Part shown: piece by piece, positions 6,581 through 14,537 of the stretch
Numbering within the stretch: position 1 is the first letter of the stretch
How the letters are laid out: the number at the start of each line of letters is the position of its first letter
Origin: JANXLS01 sp038227045
Lineage (GTDB): Bacteria; Planctomycetota; SZUA-567; H5-PLA8
DNA: 15,517 bases
NCBI GenBank assembly: GCA_038227045.1
Contig: JBBRQD010000124.1
Location: 1-15,517 of the forward strand
Direction: 5' to 3'
Notes under the pieces: generated by a model
Databases searched by the model: none
What the model saw: the letters and a program-made list of their open reading frames with translations, nothing else
What the model was told of the DNA's origin: nothing
Program-made: the position numbers and the translations under genes

Positions 6581-6958
6581 GATTGTCGATTTTATTTTTT
6601 GCAATAGCACGTCGGCGTCGACGGGTTTAGTCAGGTACTCCCGCACTCCGACGACCGGCGCGTAGTTGCGGTACATGAAATGGTCGTGCGCGGTCATCAT
6701 AAACACAGGCGGATGCAGACCCTCGGCCGCAATGGCCTCCAGGATGTCGAATCCGTCCATATCCGGCATGCGGATATCCAGGATCAGCAAGTCCGGTTTG
6801 GGGTGCCGCAAAAGCGGCAGCAACTCCTGGTAATTGTGAGCGACGCGAACAGTGTAGTTCTCGGATCGCAGGCACAGCGCAAAAACTTCCAGGATATCGT
6901 CGTTGTCGTCGCAAATGACGATCGTCTTCCTGGGTGCGGCTTTAGGTTGCTGGTCCAT
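6575..6958 (-). CDS. Stand-alone response regulator receiver protein
   Basis: 127-residue single-domain CheY-like receiver. Seen: acidic pair Asp17-Asp18 in ICDDN, phosphoacceptor Asp61 in LLILDIRMPDMDGF, Thr88 in FMMTAHDH, and Lys110 in YLTKPVD. No output domain is present, so it probably works through a partner protein or phosphorelay. No histidine kinase gene is in the window. It lies between the sialic acid operon and the sulfatases, pointing away from the sulfatases, and has its own terminator. The N-terminal extension MDQQPKAAPRK is short and polar. Confidence 0.88.
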   Translation of the reverse strand: MDQQPKAAPRKTIVICDDNDDILEVFALCLRSENYTVRVAHNYQELLPLLRHPKPDLLILDIRMPDMDGFDILEAIAAEGLHPPVFMMTAHDHFMYRNYAPVVGVREYLTKPVDADVLLQKIKSTIG

Positions 6959-7193
6959 TCGAAGTCTCTCGTAACGTTAGCACTGCGGCGCGTAATGTCC
7001 CGAAACGATTCTCGCACCCTGTATGATATGCGCTTTAGGCTGCGAGTCCATGGGTTGAATTCCGATTCCTCGGATTTGTGACTGAGAATCGAAAAGGGAC
7101 TGAGTGCGACTCCGTGCGGGTGTAGTTAAAGACGGCTTCAACTCCTTGAAAAATATTGAGCCGTCACGCTGAACCGCGATTAGGGCGCGCATT

Positions 7194-8603
7194 ATGAGAG
7201 CAATTGGATTGATTGGGGTTTGGTTTGTGTGTGCCGAATTATCTTTGGCGGCAGCGGCGGAGCCGGCCAGACCCAATATTGTTTTCGTGATTGCCGATCA
7301 ATGGCGCGCTCAGGCGTTCGGCTTCGCGGGCGATCCGAATGTGAAGACGCCGAACCTCGACCGCTTTGAGCGCGAATGCGTCAACTTCACGCAGGCCGTC
7401 TCGGGAATGCCGGTGTGTTCGCCAACGCGTGCGTCTCTTCTCACAGGCCAGCGTCCGCTGACGCATGGCGCTTTTATCAATGATGTGCCTTTGAATCCGA
7501 ATGCGGTCACACTCGCCAAGGAACTCAAGGCTGCCGGGTATGACACTGCGTGTATCGGTAAATGGCATATTGATGGACATGGCCGATCGACCTACATTCC
7601 TGGCGATCGACGCCAGGGTTTCGATTATTGGAAAGTGCTGGAATGTACTCATAACTACAACAAATCGCCTTACTATGCCGACGGCCCGGAGAAGCTCTTC
7701 TGGGATGGCTACGATGCGCTTGCGCAAACTCGCGATGCAGCGACGTACCTGCGCAGCCGACCCAAATCCGGCAAGCCCTTTTTGTTGTGGCTGGCGTGGG
7801 GGCCGCCGCACAATCCTTATGAGACAGCACCGGCGAAGTATCGTGAGATGTACTCTGTAGATAAAATTGAACTCCATCCCAATGTTCCCGCTTCGGCAAA
7901 AACCGCCGCGCGTGCATTTTTGGCCGGATACTACGCGCATTGCACTGCGCTGGACGACTGCTTTGGCGAACTGCTGCAAGTATTGAAAGAGGCCGGACTC
8001 GACAACACCCTTGTCGTCTTTACGTCCGATCACGGCGACATGCTCGGTTCGCACGATCAGCAGCGCAAGCAGCGGCCATACGAAGAATCGGCGCGCGTGC
8101 CGATGCTCCTGCGCCTACCGCCGGCACTCGGCATCAAGCCTGGCCGAGTGGACGGGACGATCAACACCGAAGACGTCATGCCCACACTGTTGAGTCTATG
8201 CGGGCTTCCAATTCCGAAGACAGTCGAAGGCTATGACTTCAGTGCGTATTTGCGAGGTGGCGCGGATCCTTCGGGCGGCGCTGCACTCATTCAATGCGTC
8301 TCGCCATTTGGCGAGTTTATTCGGGGAAATGGCGGCAGAGAATACCGCGGGATTCGGACACGGCAATATACCTTTGTGCGCGACCTGGAAGGGCCGTGGC
8401 TGCTCTTTGACAACTCGAAGGATCCTTACCAATTGGAGAATCTGGTTGGGAAACCTGAACATGCCAACCTACAGGCGGAACTCGATGTGCTGCTTAAAAA
8501 CAAGCTCGCTTCACAAAAAGACGAATTCATGCCGGGCGCCAACTACATCGCGAAGTGGGGCTACAAAGTGGATGCAAACGGCACGGCGCCCTACACACCG
8601 TGA
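7194..8603 (+). CDS. Secreted Cys-type sulfatase (S1 arylsulfatase family), first of a pair
   Basis: 469-residue predicted periplasmic or secreted sulfatase that would remove sulfate esters from a glycan. A signal peptide covers about 1-22 (IGLIGVWFVCAELSLAAAA-EP). Metal ligands Asp35-Gln36 are seen in VIADQW; the sulfatase signature CSPTRASLLTG starts at Cys75, the residue to be converted to formylglycine. Further active-site elements are GKWH (Lys123, His125), PPHNPY, and TSDHGDMLGSH followed by a Lys-rich turn. CxPxR maturation needs a formylglycine-generating enzyme or anaerobic SME; neither is in the window. There is no clear Shine-Dalgarno before this ATG, so the start is chosen from the signal peptide. 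It is followed after 38 bases by a second sulfatase, probably co-transcribed. Substrate is unknown. Confidence 0.9.
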   Translation: MRAIGLIGVWFVCAELSLAAAAEPARPNIVFVIADQWRAQAFGFAGDPNVKTPNLDRFERECVNFTQAVSGMPVCSPTRASLLTGQRPLTHGAFINDVPLNPNAVTLAKELKAAGYDTACIGKWHIDGHGRSTYIPGDRRQGFDYWKVLECTHNYNKSPYYADGPEKLFWDGYDALAQTRDAATYLRSRPKSGKPFLLWLAWGPPHNPYETAPAKYREMYSVDKIELHPNVPASAKTAARAFLAGYYAHCTALDDCFGELLQVLKEAGLDNTLVVFTSDHGDMLGSHDQQRKQRPYEESARVPMLLRLPPALGIKPGRVDGTINTEDVMPTLLSLCGLPIPKTVEGYDFSAYLRGGADPSGGAALIQCVSPFGEFIRGNGGREYRGIRTRQYTFVRDLEGPWLLFDNSKDPYQLENLVGKPEHANLQAELDVLLKNKLASQKDEFMPGANYIAKWGYKVDANGTAPYTP

Positions 8604-8641
8604 CGGAGAAAGATTGTTATAAAAGGGAGGGCGAACTGACC

Positions 8642-10015
8642 ATGACCTACATTAAATTCATTCTGGCTGTGTGTGTTCTGATGGCCGGGTGTAGCGGCGT
8701 GGGGCGTGCTGCCGAGACGACAAAGCCCAACGTCATTTTCATTCTTTCTGACGATCTCGGTTATGGCGACGTGGGCTGCTTCGGACAACAGCGCATCAAG
8801 ACGCCGTCAATCGACAAGCTCGCGGCGGAGGGTACGCGTTTTACGCAGCTCTATGCCGGCTGCACGGTCTGCGCGCCGTCGCGCTGTTCGCTGATGACCG
8901 GCAAGCATACCGGCCACGGGACGATCCGAGGCAACAGTGCTCCCGAACCACCGCTCCGCGCGGACGAAGTATGTGTAGCGGAGGTATTCAAAGCGGCGGG
9001 CTATCACACGGCTTTATTTGGCAAGTGGGGCGTGGGTATGAACGACTCCACGGGCGCGCCCAATAAAAAAGGCTTCGATCAATTCTTTGGTTATCTGACG
9101 CAGGTTGCCGCTCACAATTACTATCCCGCGTTCCTTTGGAAGAATACGGAGAAGTATCCACTCGATGGAAATGTGGACGGAAAACAGGGCGTTTATACGC
9201 ACGATCTTTTCGTTCAAGAGGCGCTGAAGTATGTACGTGAACATCGCGACGAGCCGTTTTTTCTATACCTACCCTTGACGATACCTCATACCAACAACGA
9301 AGCGAAACCCAATGGCATGCAGGTACCGAGCGACGCGCCGTATTCGGCCGAAACATGGCCTCAGGCGGAGAAGAATTTTGCGGCGATGATTACGCGCATG
9401 GATACGGACATTGGAAAGCTCATGGCGCTTCTAAAGGAATTGAACATCGACGAGCGCACGCTGGTGATTTTCACGAGCGACAATGGACCGCACAAGGAAG
9501 GCGGCCACGATTCGGAATTTTTTCAAAGCCGAGGCGCGTTGCGGGGCATCAAACGCGACTTGTATGAAGGCGGCATTCGCGTGCCGGCCATAGCGTGCTG
9601 GCCCGGAAAAGTTCCCGCTGGAAAGACCAGCGATCAGGTGTGGGCGTTCTGGGATTTTCTGCCGACCGCCGCCGAATTGACCGGGCAGAAGATACCCGAA
9701 GGCATCGACGGCGTTTCCGTGCTGCCGGCACTTCTGGGAACAAAGGCGCTTGGGCACGCCCCATTATATTGGGAATTTCACGAGCGCGGTTTCTCCCAGG
9801 CCGTGCGCATGGGCGATTGGAAAGCGGTGAAGCCGGGTTTGCTGAAGCCTTGGGAGTTGTATGACCTGTCGAAAGACATTGGCGAAGAGCATGACGTTTC
9901 CGGGGACAATAAGGAAGTCGTTGCGCGAATCGAGGAGTTCGTGAAAACAGCGCGGGTGGATTCCGAACTTTTTCCCATCGTCCCGAAGAAGAAAAATGCC
10001 ACGGGCGACAAGTGA
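8642..10015 (+). CDS. Secreted Cys-type sulfatase (arylsulfatase A-like), second of the pair
   Basis: 457-residue predicted sulfatase. Seen: metal ligands Asp37-Asp38 in LSDDLGYGD, signature CAPSRCSLMTG with formylglycine-precursor Cys77, FGKWGVG, PLTIPHTNN, and FTSDNGPH. The start at 8642 is preferred over an in-frame ATG 87 bases upstream: that region overlaps the end of the first sulfatase, while GGGAGGGCG lies about 10 bases before 8642 and a signal sequence follows directly. The N-terminus (FILAVCVLMAGCSG) contains a lipobox-like LMAGC with Cys17, so it may be a lipoprotein; cleavage further on at RAA-ET is the alternative. The two sulfatases belong to different subgroups (DQ versus DD metal motif), which suggests different sulfate positions on one glycan. 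The C-terminal stretch IEEFVKTAR is echoed in a remnant at 14296-14375. Confidence 0.9.
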   Translation: MTYIKFILAVCVLMAGCSGVGRAAETTKPNVIFILSDDLGYGDVGCFGQQRIKTPSIDKLAAEGTRFTQLYAGCTVCAPSRCSLMTGKHTGHGTIRGNSAPEPPLRADEVCVAEVFKAAGYHTALFGKWGVGMNDSTGAPNKKGFDQFFGYLTQVAAHNYYPAFLWKNTEKYPLDGNVDGKQGVYTHDLFVQEALKYVREHRDEPFFLYLPLTIPHTNNEAKPNGMQVPSDAPYSAETWPQAEKNFAAMITRMDTDIGKLMALLKELNIDERTLVIFTSDNGPHKEGGHDSEFFQSRGALRGIKRDLYEGGIRVPAIACWPGKVPAGKTSDQVWAFWDFLPTAAELTGQKIPEGIDGVSVLPALLGTKALGHAPLYWEFHERGFSQAVRMGDWKAVKPGLLKPWELYDLSKDIGEEHDVSGDNKEVVARIEEFVKTARVDSELFPIVPKKKNATGDK

Positions 10016-10128
10016 GCGGTAAACCGTTTCTAACTCAGAGTCACTCAATTTCGCATGTCGCAATACATGTTGCGCGATTTCTGCGCGCCATGTAATATTC
10101 GTAAATCCGACAATTCATCTCATTTGCA

Positions 10129-10186
10129 GGAGGGTTCGACCATGCATGCCACACGCTTCACTCTTCGAGTTGCCGTGACGAAATAA
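10129..10186 (+). pseudogene. Remnant of a paralogue of the NHL-repeat gene: start joined directly to stop
   Basis: Bases 10129-10177 repeat 10308-10356 (ribosome-binding site, ATG and first 12 codons) with only a few differences. The tiny frame reads MHATRFTLRVAVTK and stops. The last bases, GACGAAATAA, are identical to the last bases of the full-length NHL gene (13554-13563). The simplest reading is a tandem paralogue that lost its whole interior by deletion, leaving start, terminal codons and 3' hairpin. Translation of a 14-residue peptide is possible given the intact ribosome-binding site, but no function is apparent. Confidence 0.6.
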
Positions 10187-10207
10187 GTGATATTTTGGTA
10201 ATAAAAC

Positions 10208-10248
10208 CAGTGCACTTGCTTATTTACGTCGAATAGTTCAGTGCACTG
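10208..10248. repeat. Inverted repeat after the remnant, similar to the hairpin after the NHL gene
   Basis: Arms CAGTGCACT (10208-10216) and AGTGCACTG (10240-10248) are perfectly complementary around a 23-base loop. The right side (ATAGTTCAGTGCACTGTCA) closely resembles the right side of the hairpin at 13596-13632 (ATAGTTGAGTTCACTGTCA). It is therefore probably the 3' hairpin of the deleted paralogue. It has no clear T-run. Confidence 0.5.
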
Positions 10249-10320
10249 TCACGTAACGTACTGAGCATCATGAAGCATTTGCATTAAGACAATCCAACAC
10301 ATCCGAAGGAGGGTTCGACC

Positions 10321-13300
10321 ATGCGTGCCACACGCTTCACCATTCAAGTTGCCGTGCTGTTTCTGGCCTCTGTCGCTCTTTGCACCTTGCCGCAGCGTGC
10401 GCATGCCGCGAACCTGGACACGGTCGCGGATCATGTTATAGGGCAAAGCAATTTTGCTGGCGCTACCGCCAACCAAGGTGCGGCAGTTTCCGCGACTGGG
10501 CTAAATCTCCCCACCGACATTGCCATTGACCGGCGAACCGGACGCATTTGGGTTGTCGACGCTGTTAACAATCGTGTGCTGAGTTATCCGAGCGCTGCTT
10601 CCATGGTCAATGGGCAAGCAGCCGATTTCGTGCTGGGGCAGCCGAACTTTACTTCAGCGACTGCCAATAACGGCGGCATTTCGGCCTCGACGCTCAATCA
10701 ACCTATTGGTGTTGCCGTGGATTCCACGGGCAACGTCATTGTCGCCGACCAATCCAACCATCGAGTATTGATTTACAAGCAGCCGCTGACCACGGACGCG
10801 ATCGCCGATGTGGTCATCGGGCAGGCCAATTTTACGTCCGGCGCTTCAGGCATAACCGCATCGACATTGAATACGCCGACACACATGGTGCTGGACCAAA
10901 ACGGCAACCTATTTGTGGCCGATTTTTTTAACAACCGCGTGCTTGAATACTCGCCGCCGTTTATTAACGGCATGAGCGCAACTCTGGAATTAGGGCAACC
11001 CGATTTTATCTCGAACACCGCGAACAACGGCGGAATTTCGGCTACTTCCCTGTTCAATCCCGAGTTCCTGGCTGTCGATGCCAGCAACAACCTTTACGTG
11101 GCCGATAATGCGAACAATCGCGTGCTGAAATACAATGCCGGTTTCGGGGGTCATGCCGCTGCAAACAATGTGTATGGGCAGGGCGGTTTATTTACGACAA
11201 TGACATCCGCCGCGGGCGCGTCGGGGCTGAACGCACCGCATGGCCTGTCGATTGATCCTTTCAACAACTTGTACATCGCGGACACGAGCAACAATCGCGT
11301 GGTTCAATACAATTCGGGGTCGACTGCAGCCGCGAGCCGTGTTTTTGGCCAGCCCGACTTCGCCACGGTGACGATGAACACGGGTGGGGTAAGTGCTTCC
11401 AGTTTGAATAGTCCCTTCGCCTGCGTTAATGACAATGCTGGAAATCTGCTCGTTGCCGATTTCAGCAACAATCGAATCCTGGAATACGACTTGCCGATTA
11501 CGGCCAGCGTTCCCACGATCTCGTCGACATTTCCAGCAGTCATGGCGGAGGGCAGCGGCGCTTTTGTGCTGTATGTCACCGGCAGCCGTTTTCTCAACAC
11601 GTCGGTTGTCCAGGTCAATGGCGTGGCGCGTCCAACGACCTTCACGGGGTTCTCGACTCTGACGGCAGCCATTCCGGCAGCCGATGTGGCGGTCGTGGGA
11701 TTGGCTTCGATTACCGTCATGACCCCGGCTCCGGGCGGTGGCACCTCATCGATCTCGCCACTTTCGATTTACGCTCGGAACCCCAATGACACCATTGCCG
11801 ACCGGGTCTTCGGCCAGCCCGATTTCACCACGGGCACCTCAAACACGGGCGGAATTTCTGCACATTCGATGTTCACTCCTTACGACTTAACCATCGATAA
11901 GACTGGCCGGTTGTGGGTGGTTGATATTAACAACAGCCGCGTTCTGAGTTGGGCCAGCGCCGATGCCCTGACCGATGGCCAGGATGCTGATTTCGTTTTG
12001 GGTCAGACGGATTTTGTCAGCAGATTTGGTGGCACCAGCGCCGCGACGGTCAAAAGCCCCGGGGGAGTCCTGGTGGATCCGGCGGGGAACGTGTATGTGG
12101 CCGATACGGGCAACGCCCGCGTTCTGATTTTCAACGACCCGCTGCACACCGATGGCGTCGCTGACGTGGTTTTGGGTCAGGCGGATTTTGTCAGCGGCAT
12201 GGCGCATAAGGGCGGTGCGGTGTCGGCATCGGGCTTATTCGCGCCTTACGGCATGGCCATGGATGCCGGCGGGAATTTGTACGTGGTGGATTACAACGAC
12301 AGCCGCGTGTTGCGCTATGCTCCGCCTTTCGTCACGAACATGAATGCGACCCAGGTTTTCGGACAGCCGGATTTTGTCAGCAACACTCCCAACAATGGCG
12401 GAGCGAGCGCGTCGTCGCTCAATGGTCCGGGGTACGCCACAGTCGATTCGGCGGGTAATCTGTACGTCTCCGATTATGGCAATAACCGCGTGCTGGAGTA
12501 CAACACCCCGACGACGACGGATACTGTCGCAGATCGTGTGTTCGGGCAGCCCAATTTCACGACCGTATCGATCAACACCGGTGGCATCAGCGCGCAAAGC
12601 ATGGCTAGTCCCGACGGCTTGGCAATTGATTCCGCCGACAATCTGTATGTTACCGACTCTAGCAACAGCCGGATTTTGGCGTTCAACTCGCCGTTGACGT
12701 CGAACGGCATGGCGAATCGCGTCTTTGGACAGGGCGGAATTTTCACCAGCAACAACGGCAACAACGGCGGGCGCAGCGCGGCCAGCTTGTCCGGACCCGT
12801 GGGCCTGGCATTTGATGCGAAACGCAACTTGTATGTCTGCGACGTGAACAACAATCGCGTCCTGAGTTACGATCATCCGCTTGAAAATCCTCCCGTGGTG
12901 TCGTCCGCCGCGCAAGCGACTCCCTCGACCGTGTTGATTGGCCAGACCGTGAATTTCACCGCGGGCGGCACCGACCCGGACAATGATGCGTTGACCTATA
13001 CCTGGAATTTCGGCGACGGCACCACCGGAACGGGTGCCGCGATCAGCCACATCTATACGGTCGCCGGGATTATTAATGTAACAGTCACCATCGACGATGG
13101 CGTCGGCGGAACTACAACCAGCACTCTCATGGTTACGGTAAAAGCACCCAACCCGCTGGGCGATGTCAAACTGGGCGTGAAGTTGAACTTCGCCAAGGCC
13201 AAGTCCGACTCCATCTCCGCCAGCGGCACCGTGGAACTCGTGGCCGGCAATCTTATCGGCAAGGTGGCGACCGTGCAGGTAGCAGACTTGATCGAGACGT

Positions 13301-13563
13301 TCACCATTGCCAAAACGGCCAAGAACGCCGACGGTTCGTTTACCCTGAGCAGCAAGGGGATTGCCGCGAGGGCGGCGAAATTCAAGCTGTCGCTGAGCAA
13401 GAAAACATTCGCGGCGTCGCTTGTTTCCGCGGGGCTTGTGAACATGACGGTTGTCAAGCCGGTCACCGTGCCGCTGACGGTCACGATTGACGGCACTGTT
13501 TACCAGACGATGGTGACGCTGACTTATACCGGCACGTTGGGGAAGAGCGGTAAGACGAAATAA
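10321..13563 (+). CDS. Secreted NHL-repeat beta-propeller protein with IPT/TIG and PKD domains
   Basis: 1080-residue exported protein. Signal peptide about 1-29 (hydrophobic VAVLFLASVALCTL, cleavage near AHA-AN). Residues about 33-392 contain six units of roughly 60 residues, each with a GQPDF-type start, an NNGGISASSLN stretch and a GNLYVADxxNNRVLEY NHL core. An IPT/TIG-like immunoglobulin fold lies at about 395-488 (PTISSTFPAVMAEGSG). Six more NHL units follow at about 490-854. A PKD domain lies at about 855-940 (TYTWNFGDGTTGTG). The last 140 residues form a Lys/Val-rich beta domain (SGTVELVAGNLIG, FKLSLSKKTFAASL), a type common at the C-termini of large PVC exoproteins, perhaps a surface or sorting module. 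A strong AGGAGGG precedes the ATG. Likely extracellular adhesion or carbohydrate/protein binding; no catalytic motif is seen. A truncated paralogue lies just upstream. Confidence 0.85.
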   Translation: MRATRFTIQVAVLFLASVALCTLPQRAHAANLDTVADHVIGQSNFAGATANQGAAVSATGLNLPTDIAIDRRTGRIWVVDAVNNRVLSYPSAASMVNGQAADFVLGQPNFTSATANNGGISASTLNQPIGVAVDSTGNVIVADQSNHRVLIYKQPLTTDAIADVVIGQANFTSGASGITASTLNTPTHMVLDQNGNLFVADFFNNRVLEYSPPFINGMSATLELGQPDFISNTANNGGISATSLFNPEFLAVDASNNLYVADNANNRVLKYNAGFGGHAAANNVYGQGGLFTTMTSAAGASGLNAPHGLSIDPFNNLYIADTSNNRVVQYNSGSTAAASRVFGQPDFATVTMNTGGVSASSLNSPFACVNDNAGNLLVADFSNNRILEYDLPITASVPTISSTFPAVMAEGSGAFVLYVTGSRFLNTSVVQVNGVARPTTFTGFSTLTAAIPAADVAVVGLASITVMTPAPGGGTSSISPLSIYARNPNDTIADRVFGQPDFTTGTSNTGGISAHSMFTPYDLTIDKTGRLWVVDINNSRVLSWASADALTDGQDADFVLGQTDFVSRFGGTSAATVKSPGGVLVDPAGNVYVADTGNARVLIFNDPLHTDGVADVVLGQADFVSGMAHKGGAVSASGLFAPYGMAMDAGGNLYVVDYNDSRVLRYAPPFVTNMNATQVFGQPDFVSNTPNNGGASASSLNGPGYATVDSAGNLYVSDYGNNRVLEYNTPTTTDTVADRVFGQPNFTTVSINTGGISAQSMASPDGLAIDSADNLYVTDSSNSRILAFNSPLTSNGMANRVFGQGGIFTSNNGNNGGRSAASLSGPVGLAFDAKRNLYVCDVNNNRVLSYDHPLENPPVVSSAAQATPSTVLIGQTVNFTAGGTDPDNDALTYTWNFGDGTTGTGAAISHIYTVAGIINVTVTIDDGVGGTTTSTLMVTVKAPNPLGDVKLGVKLNFAKAKSDSISASGTVELVAGNLIGKVATVQVADLIETFTIAKTAKNADGSFTLSSKGIAARAAKFKLSLSKKTFAASLVSAGLVNMTVVKPVTVPLTVTIDGTVYQTMVTLTYTGTLGKSGKTK

Positions 13564-13595
13564 CACGCATCAGTAGGCAGCCAATTGATTTCAGG

Positions 13596-13632
13596 TGACA
13601 GTGAACTCGATTAATAGTTGAGTTCACTGTCA
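13596..13632 (+). terminator. Strong hairpin after the NHL gene, probable terminator
   Basis: TGACAGTGAACTC (13596-13608) and GAGTTCACTGTCA (13620-13632) are perfect 13-base arms around an 11-base loop, 33 bases after the stop. Only TTT follows (after the final A), so termination efficiency is uncertain. It could instead protect the mRNA 3' end. A diverged relative is at 10208-10248. Confidence 0.55.
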
Positions 13633-13681
13633 TTTGGATTGCCGAGCGTAGGAATTCATCGTCTACAGAAGTCAAAACCAT

Positions 13682-14275
13682 ATGAAGATACTAATCGCCG
13701 ACGACGATTTGCCCTCGTGCAGTCTGCTGGAAAGGCAACTCAAGACTTTTCATTTCGACGCCATCGTCGCACACGATGGAACAGAAGCTTGGGACGCGTT
13801 GCAGAGGCCCGATGCGCCGTGCATCGCGTTGCTGGATTGGAACATGCCGGGAATGACCGGCATTCAGGTGTGCAAGGCGCTTCGCGCCCAAAAAGCCGCT
13901 CTGCCCGTGTATGCGATCATGCTCACGTCGCACAAAGAACGGGGGTATGTCGTTGAGGCGCTTGCGGCGGGCGCAAACGATTACATCACCAAGCCGTATC
14001 ATAGCGAAGAACTGCAGGCGCGGATATCGGTGGGGGTGCGCACCGTGGAACTGCAGCAGGCGCTCACCGATAAAATCCGCGAATTGGAGGAAGCGACCAA
14101 GCGCGAAATCCATCTCCAGGAATTGTTGCCGATGTGCGCCTGGTGCCGCAAGATTCGGAGTGACGAACAATATTGGCAAACACTGGAGGCGTTTCTATCC
14201 AAAAGCGGGGTTAAGTTTTCTCATGGTATTTGTGCGGAGTGTTATGCCAAAGTGCGGCCGAGTATTAAGAAATAG
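13682..14275 (+). CDS. Response regulator: CheY-like receiver plus C-terminal Cys4 putative zinc module
   Basis: 197-residue cytoplasmic signalling protein. Receiver at 1-120: Asp7-Asp8-Asp9, phosphoacceptor Asp52 in LLDWNMPGMTG, Thr82 in IMLTSH, and Lys104 in YITKPYH. Residues about 120-147 are a likely coiled coil (LQQALTDKIRELEEATKRE). The C-terminus has C152-x2-C155 and HGIC184-x2-C187 (LPMCAWCRKIRSDEQYW ... FSHGICAECYAKV), a module often found at the ends of receiver, PAS and GAF signalling proteins and probably metal-binding; its output is not known to me. There is no HTH or enzymatic output domain. The ribosome-binding site is weak. The gene stands alone after the NHL gene hairpin, with no kinase nearby. 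Confidence 0.85.
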   Translation: MKILIADDDLPSCSLLERQLKTFHFDAIVAHDGTEAWDALQRPDAPCIALLDWNMPGMTGIQVCKALRAQKAALPVYAIMLTSHKERGYVVEALAAGANDYITKPYHSEELQARISVGVRTVELQQALTDKIRELEEATKREIHLQELLPMCAWCRKIRSDEQYWQTLEAFLSKSGVKFSHGICAECYAKVRPSIKK

Positions 14276-14295
14276 ATTCGTGTGCGCGCCCGTAA

Positions 14296-14375
14296 CTCAC
14301 GAGGTCATTGAGCGAGTTGAGGAGTTCGTGAAAACGGCGCGCGAGTGGGTTCGGAGATTTTGCCGGGGTTTCGCC
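14296..14375 (+). pseudogene. Frameshifted 3' fragment of a sulfatase gene
   Basis: The frame around 14299-14343 reads THEVIERVEEFVKTAR, closely matching VVARIEEFVKTAR at the C-terminus of the second sulfatase, and GAGGAGTTCGTGAAAAC is identical at the DNA level in both (14317-14333 and 9931-9947). After TAR the match continues only in another frame (VGSEILP against VDSELFP), so the fragment carries a frameshift. Nothing upstream of it encodes the rest of a sulfatase. Confidence 0.6.
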
Positions 14376-14521
14376 CGTGCCATTTTCTTTCGATTCCGGG
14401 GTGTCCAAAATCTGGACGCCTGACACGCTGTTGTCTGATAAAGGCGAATTGCAATGATACTCTCTGGTTCTGACAACCTGAACGACGCCGCCGAAAAAGG
14501 AGTCCCCCTTGAGGCTCCTGC

Positions 14522-14537
14522 TGTAAACGTGTTTACA
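14522..14537. promoter_or_regulatory. Palindrome resembling a LacI-type operator
   Basis: TGTAAAC, GT, GTTTACA is a perfect 7-2-7 inverted repeat. LacI-family operators often contain the similar TGTAAACGTTTACA core. It lies about 120 bases before the start of the next open frame, but no LacI-type gene is nearby, so the match may be incidental. Confidence 0.25.

Larger units (their letters stand above)
10016..10320. other. 305-base gap with a hairpin, a deleted paralogue remnant and a leader
   Basis: From the left this gap holds a bulged hairpin at 10064-10094 (TACATG/CATGTA and GCGCG/CGCGC arms, loop ATTTCTG), which could end the sulfatase transcript although no T-run follows. Next comes a copy of the start of the following gene (10129-10186), then a hairpin at 10208-10248, then the leader and AGGAGGG ribosome-binding site of the NHL-repeat gene. 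No other gene is seen. Confidence 0.6.

Noticed and set aside
7029..7051. A short echo of the receiver gene start: minus-strand ATG with codons reading MDSQPKA, similar to MDQQPKA at 6958
   Set aside because: Only 17 of 23 bases agree, no receiver sequence follows, and there is no shared ribosome-binding site, so chance is a fair explanation.
10064..10094. Bulged hairpin considered as an intrinsic terminator of the sulfatase pair
   Set aside because: The stem is reasonable, but no T-run follows on the plus strand, so it is only described in the gap entry.
10321..13563. Repeated GQPDF...NNGGISASS units considered as possible DNA-level tandem repeats
   Set aside because: Units are diverged at the DNA level and fit protein-level NHL blade repetition, so they are not listed as a separate DNA repeat.
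12235..13566. 443-codon open frame on the minus strand under the NHL/PKD gene
   Set aside because: Antisense shadow: it is repetitive only because the plus-strand NHL units repeat, and it has no start context or domain.
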